DNA of 8,844 bases. It comes from CAZAJS01 sp964485635 (lineage in GTDB: Bacteria > Pseudomonadota > Gammaproteobacteria > Francisellales > Francisellaceae). Position 1 is the first letter of the stretch; every line of letters starts with the position of its first letter. The position numbers were made by a program, and so were the translations under genes. This document shows, in pieces, positions 6,059 through 8,844 of the stretch. A model generated the notes under the pieces. It ran no database searches. It worked only from the letters and a program-made list of their open reading frames with translations, and had not been told where the DNA came from. The stretch covers positions 1-8,844 of the forward strand of contig CAZAJS010000051.1 of the NCBI GenBank assembly GCA_964485635.1, written 5' to 3'.

Positions 6059-6500
6059 GCAATATGTAGTTACGTCTTTTAAAGAGAAGTTTCAACTTGA
6101 CCAGTTAGCTATTTATGAAACAGATGATTGGGTTTTGTCGGTTCGACCAGGACAACTGACCTTAGGTTCAATGGTATTAAGTGTGAAAGGATACTATGCG
6201 AATTTTGCTTCACTGCCAGAGGTCATGGCAAATCAAATGCAGCATATGTTTCAAATGGCTGAAAAATTAGCAAAAGAGCTTTTTGGTGCCGACAAAATCA
6301 ATATGCTTTGTTTGATGATGCAAGACCCTTTGGTCCACTTCCATATTTTACCGCGTTATGCTGAATCAGTTACTTTTGCTGGCCATACATGGGTAGATAA
6401 TGATTGGCCAAAGCCTCCTGATATTAAACCAGTTACCAGCAGTAGTGAAATTTTACATAAAATTGTTGAGTCATGTATTGGGTTTATCCAAGGAAAATAA
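6051..6500 (+). CDS. HIT-domain protein (histidine-triad hydrolase/transferase) in glycan cluster
   Basis: A 149-residue HIT-superfamily protein. The N-terminal half has DWVLSVRPGQLTLGSMVLSVKGY, a usual HIT strand-and-loop, and the C-terminal half has DPLVHFHILPRY. Aligned on the LPR end, this gives leucine in place of the first histidine of the HxHxHxx triad, while the catalytic middle histidine (H96) and the last (H98) are kept. HIT enzymes cleave or transfer nucleotidyl groups through a nucleotidyl-histidine. Here the protein may act on a CDP-activated precursor or on a side product of the upstream cytidylyltransferase, but this is only inferred from adjacency; a housekeeping Ap4A-type role is possible. 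The start at 6051 is chosen from the spacing to the G-rich site; ATG 6036 would add five residues. It overlaps the upstream gene by eight bases (6051-6058). Confidence 0.82.
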   Translation: MDEQYVVTSFKEKFQLDQLAIYETDDWVLSVRPGQLTLGSMVLSVKGYYANFASLPEVMANQMQHMFQMAEKLAKELFGADKINMLCLMMQDPLVHFHILPRYAESVTFAGHTWVDNDWPKPPDIKPVTSSSEILHKIVESCIGFIQGK

Positions 6501-6516
6501 TAAATATTAACTTTAA

Positions 6517-6519
6517 AGG
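6517..6519 (+). promoter_or_regulatory. Ribosome-binding site that sets the TagF-like gene start at 6527
   Basis: AAAGG (AGG at 6517-6519) sits seven bases before ATG 6527. This supports 6527 over the in-frame ATG at 6473, which lies inside the HIT gene and has no site of its own. Confidence 0.5.
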
Positions 6520-6526
6520 TTTAAAA

Positions 6527-7837
6527 ATGCTAGGACAAATAAAAAAAGTAGCCAAGAAAAGTAGAATGATAAGATTGATTCATTCTAAATGTTTGAATGC
6601 TTACAAAAGACTTCAGATTTCTTCGATCAAAAAACGTGACGAAGCATTTTTAAAGCACAAAAGGTGTGACACTTCCCAACTTAAAGTTTTATTCATAGTT
6701 ATTCATGCCCCTGTTTGGAAAGTAGACTCTGTTTTTCAAAAAATGTTAACTGATAATCATTTTTATCCTTACATTTTAGTTGCGCCTTTTATTAAAAAGG
6801 GGAAAATACAAATGCAGCAAAATATGGATGAAACTTATCATTATTTTCGCAAAAAGGGTTACCCTGTTGTTAAAGCACAAAAAGATGGGAAATGGATAGA
6901 CGTAGAAGCTGAAATCTCACCAGATATTGTGTTTTTCACAAATCCACATAATTTAACAATGAAATTATATTATACCGAACTTTATAAAAAGTACGTTTCA
7001 TATTATGTTCCGTATAGTCACCAAATCTCTAGGTACAATGATTATTATAACCAGTATAATCAATTATTCCATAATGTCATGCGGCGTATTTTTTCTCCGC
7101 ATATGATAAATAAAGAAATACATGAAAATTATTCAGATAATCAAGGAGATAATGTTGAAGTAACTGGTTACCCTGCTATGGAGCCTTTTATGGATAATAA
7201 CTATCAAGCAAGCAATCCTTGGAAAAAGCAGAATAAACAAAAATTTAAAATCATTTGGGCACCTCATCATACGATTGATTCACCAAGTTTGCCATATGCA
7301 AACTTTCTAAAGTATGCTGAATTTTTTCAATCTTTAGTTGAACAATATAAAGAAACGGTTCAGTGGGCCTTCAAACCACATCCACTTTTAAAAGTAAAAT
7401 TATTCAATCACCCAGAATGGGGAAAAGAAAAAACGGACGCATTTTGGGACTTTTGGCAAAACCATCCAAATTGCCAATTAGAAAATGATGAATACGTTGA
7501 CTTATTTTTAACATCAGATGCGATGATTCACGATTCGGGTTCATTTTTAGCTGAGTATCTATATACCAATAACCCCGTTCTTTTTATGGTTTCTTCGCCA
7601 AATATCCAAGATTATTTTAATCCTATTGGGTGTAAGGCCTTTGAAGCTTGCTACCATGCAAAACAGTCACAAGATATCACGAATTTTATTGAAAACCTTA
7701 TCGCTGGCAATGACACAATGAAAGAAAATCGGCTTAAATTTTTAGAAAAAGATATTTTTCCGTTTTTTCAAGATAAAATGCCATCAGAACGAATTATAGA
7801 ATCAATAAAAAAAGATTTTGGAATAACAGAGTCATGA
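6527..7837 (+). CDS. TagB/TagF-like CDP-polyol (glycerol)phosphotransferase
   Basis: A 436-residue cytoplasmic or membrane-associated transferase with a lysine/arginine-rich N-terminus (about residues 1-60) that could hold it to the membrane. The second half looks like the CDP-binding domain of the CDP-glycerol glycerophosphotransferase family: IIWAPHHTIDSPS (H247, H248), WAFKPHPLLK (H285) and SDAMIHDSGSFLAEYLYTNNPVLF (D336, S337), which parallel the W-A-P-T, R-x-H-P and S-D-x-x-I-T-D-x-S-S motifs of TagF. The upstream acceptor-side histidine motif of TagB/TagF is not obvious; SYYVPYSHQI (H165) may be its counterpart. The likely role is transfer of a polyol phosphate from its CDP-form to the glycan, in line with the cytidylyltransferase two genes upstream. 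A distant glycosyltransferase is the alternative. The gene is A+T-rich, unlike the pair before it. The start is set by AGG at 6517-6519. Confidence 0.75.
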   Translation: MLGQIKKVAKKSRMIRLIHSKCLNAYKRLQISSIKKRDEAFLKHKRCDTSQLKVLFIVIHAPVWKVDSVFQKMLTDNHFYPYILVAPFIKKGKIQMQQNMDETYHYFRKKGYPVVKAQKDGKWIDVEAEISPDIVFFTNPHNLTMKLYYTELYKKYVSYYVPYSHQISRYNDYYNQYNQLFHNVMRRIFSPHMINKEIHENYSDNQGDNVEVTGYPAMEPFMDNNYQASNPWKKQNKQKFKIIWAPHHTIDSPSLPYANFLKYAEFFQSLVEQYKETVQWAFKPHPLLKVKLFNHPEWGKEKTDAFWDFWQNHPNCQLENDEYVDLFLTSDAMIHDSGSFLAEYLYTNNPVLFMVSSPNIQDYFNPIGCKAFEACYHAKQSQDITNFIENLIAGNDTMKENRLKFLEKDIFPFFQDKMPSERIIESIKKDFGITES

Positions 7838-7890
7838 CCTCCCACACAGGATTCCTAGATATTTTAGGCTTCAAGGACTTGGTACGGTAA
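7834..7890 (+). other. 18-codon open frame overlapping the TagF-like stop, probably a scar
   Basis: ATG at 7834 overlaps the TGA of the previous gene (ATGA) and reads MTSHTGFLDILGFKDLVR before TAA. This could be the stump of a deleted gene or chance. The stretch 7838-7898 has 29 G+C in 61 bases, far above its flanks. On the reverse strand, from 7899, the codons read MGGLPYQVLEA and stop, which has the look of a protein C-terminus, perhaps a transposase, but I cannot name it. Confidence 0.3.
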
Positions 7891-7898
7891 TCCTCCCA
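7838..7898 (+). repeat. 7-base direct repeat CCTCCCA flanking a 47-base segment
   Basis: CCTCCCA occurs at 7838-7844 and again at 7892-7898, in an intergenic stretch otherwise rich in A and T. It could be a target-site duplication or a recombination junction. A weak hairpin (CCTAGA/TTTAGG, 7854-7868, with one G-T pair) lies between the copies. It lacks the T run of an intrinsic terminator. Confidence 0.35.
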
Positions 7899-7977
7899 TA
7901 AAAAAATAAAAGATGACAAAGTTGAAACAATGATGGAAAATACAGTTGAGTTTTATAAGAAGATGAGGGGTGTTTGA
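7891..7977 (+). pseudogene. 3' remnant of an unidentified gene
   Basis: After TAA 7888-7890 the same frame is open to TGA 7975-7977, ending ENTVEFYKKMRGV. It is strongly lysine-rich and amphipathic and abuts the next gene with no space, as a genuine gene end would in this operon. ATG codons at 7930 and 7933 have no clear ribosome-binding site. From 7899 on there are only 22 G+C in 79 bases, which resembles the downstream gene rather than the G+C-richer scar before it. The parent gene is not recognised. Confidence 0.35.
7966..7970 (+). promoter_or_regulatory. Ribosome-binding site for GTG start 7978
   Basis: AGGGG lies seven bases before GTG 7978, at normal spacing. It supports the non-ATG start of the glycosyltransferase. 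Confidence 0.6.
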
Positions 7978-8844
7978 GTGAAGATACTATTATTAGGTGA
8001 GTTTAGTGCTTTGCATAAAAATCTGAAAGAAGGGTTAGTTGCATTAGGACATGAAGTCGATATCGCATCAAGTGGTGATGTGTGGAAGAATATACCTAGA
8101 GATATTGATTTGAAAGTTGAAGGAAACTATATCACTAGAAAAATAAAACGTATTTATAAACTATATAAGCTTTTAAATCTTGTAAAACAATATGATATAG
8201 TTCAGCTAGTAAATGCTTTTGTTTTTTACAAAAAACTAATACCAAATAAACTTTTTATAAGCAATTTGATAAAAANNNNNNNNNNATCTACTTGGTGCTG
8301 GTAGTGATTCTTATTTTTGGTTAAATGGAAGAAAAAAATTAAAATATGGTCCTTTTGAAGATTTTTTAAAATATGACTCTAATAATGCTACAGGGCATTA
8401 TATGGAAAATAGCAGAGCTTTTGAGATAAACAAATATATTGCAGATAATTGTGATGGCATTATACCCATAATGTTTGAATATGAAACAAGCTACGAGAAT
8501 CATCCTAATTTAAAAAAAACAATTCCAATTCCTATGAATATAGAAAAAATAGAATATCAAGATAATATAGTAAAAGATAAAATAGTGGTATTTCATGGAC
8601 TAAATAGATATGGATTTAAAGGTACTAGGCATGTAGAAGAAGCTTTTAAGATTTTAGCTAAAAAATATCCAGATGATTTGGAGTTAATCATTGATGGGAA
8701 GATGCCACTTGAGAAATATTTGGAAGTAATGGCAAAAACAAATGTCATCATAGATCAAACAAATAGTTACTCTTTGGGTGTAAATGGTATATATGCCTTA
8801 GCTATGGGAAAAATAGTACTAGGTGGAGCAGAACCTGAATCTTT
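7978..8844 (+). CDS. Family-1/4-like glycosyltransferase, interrupted by a sequence gap and cut by the window end
   Basis: Starts at GTG 7978 with the GT-B N-terminal look VKILLLGEFSALHKNLKEGL and LGHEVDIASSGD, typical of a recurrent cell-surface glycan glycosyltransferase. Read literally the frame ends at TAG 8302-8304, just after the 10-N run (8276-8285). Shifted by one base, the frame is open from 8288 to the window end: LLGAGSDSYFW, RKKLKYGPFEDFLKYD, IADNCDGIIPIMFEYETSY, IPIPMNIEKI, VVFHGLNRYGFKGTRHVEEAF, then DQTNSYSLGVNGIYALAMGK and GGAEPES. These are the continuous second half of the same protein family, so I treat it as one gene whose true gap length is a multiple of three rather than a real frameshift. 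Known for the family: sugar transfer from a nucleotide donor to a lipid-linked or similar acceptor; the sugar is not predictable. The DNA is very A+T-rich, suggesting transfer from another source. Confidence 0.85.
8276..8285. other. Assembly gap, 10 N, breaking the glycosyltransferase frame
   Basis: A run of exactly ten N. The frames on the two sides are compatible only if the real length differs from ten by one modulo three (for example 9 or 12). With two similar runs at 1859 and 3065, this is best read as a nominal placeholder. Confidence 0.9.

Noticed and set aside
6473..6526. Upstream start for the TagF-like gene at 6473
   Set aside because: It would overlap the HIT gene by 28 bases and has no ribosome-binding site, whereas ATG 6527 has AAAGG at good spacing.
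7854..7868. Hairpin CCTAGA/TTTAGG as a transcription terminator
   Set aside because: The stem is six pairs including one G-T, the loop is three bases, and no U tract follows.

Overview
The window is a stretch of a surface-glycan (O-antigen, capsule or glycoprotein-glycan type) biosynthesis cluster. All ten recognisable genes lie on the + strand, mostly with 1-8 nt overlaps or short gaps, so they look like one long operon that enters from the left and leaves on the right. No tRNA, rRNA, CRISPR array or complete mobile element is visible. The rmlA/rmlB type, the PRFLIE-type ABC exporter and the moderately low G+C (about 40% in the left third, falling to about 20-30% at the right, from hand counts of single 60-base lines) fit a low-G+C Gram-negative, most likely a gammaproteobacterium. 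That assignment is an inference; glycan genes move easily between lineages. Three runs of exactly 10 N mark assembly joins.

Layout. 1-1041: C-terminal part of an ABC exporter, probably a lipid-linked oligosaccharide flippase of the PglK/Wzk type. 1038-2938: rmlA and rmlB, which make dTDP-4-keto-6-deoxy-glucose. 2974-5541: a dTDP-3-acetamido-3,6-dideoxyhexose (Fuc3NAc or Qui3NAc) set of 3,4-ketoisomerase, left-handed beta-helix acetyltransferase, an extra GNAT acyltransferase and a PLP aminotransferase. 5606-7837: a second module of a TagD-like cytidylyltransferase, a HIT-domain protein and a TagB/TagF-like CDP-polyol phosphotransferase, which suggests that a phospho-polyol such as glycerol phosphate, or a related CDP-activated group, is added to the glycan. 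7834-7977: a small scar with remnant reading frames, bounded in part by a 7-base direct repeat. 7978-8844: a glycosyltransferase broken in the literal sequence by the third N run and cut by the window end.

How it works together (inference): glucose-1-phosphate goes through RmlA, RmlB, the ketoisomerase, the aminotransferase and the acetyltransferase to a dTDP-linked 3-acetamido sugar. The glycosyltransferase(s) assemble the repeat on a lipid carrier, the CDP-dependent branch decorates it, and the ABC protein flips it across the inner membrane. rmlC and rmlD are absent, so rhamnose is not the product of the genes visible here.

The points most worth a second look are: a 9-base G tract at the end of the acetyltransferase gene, where losing one G would create a perfect ATGA overlap with the next gene; a 7-base G tract inside the aminotransferase; the cytidylyltransferase/HIT/TagF-like module; the composition break within the amino-sugar pathway; and the scar at 7834-7977.
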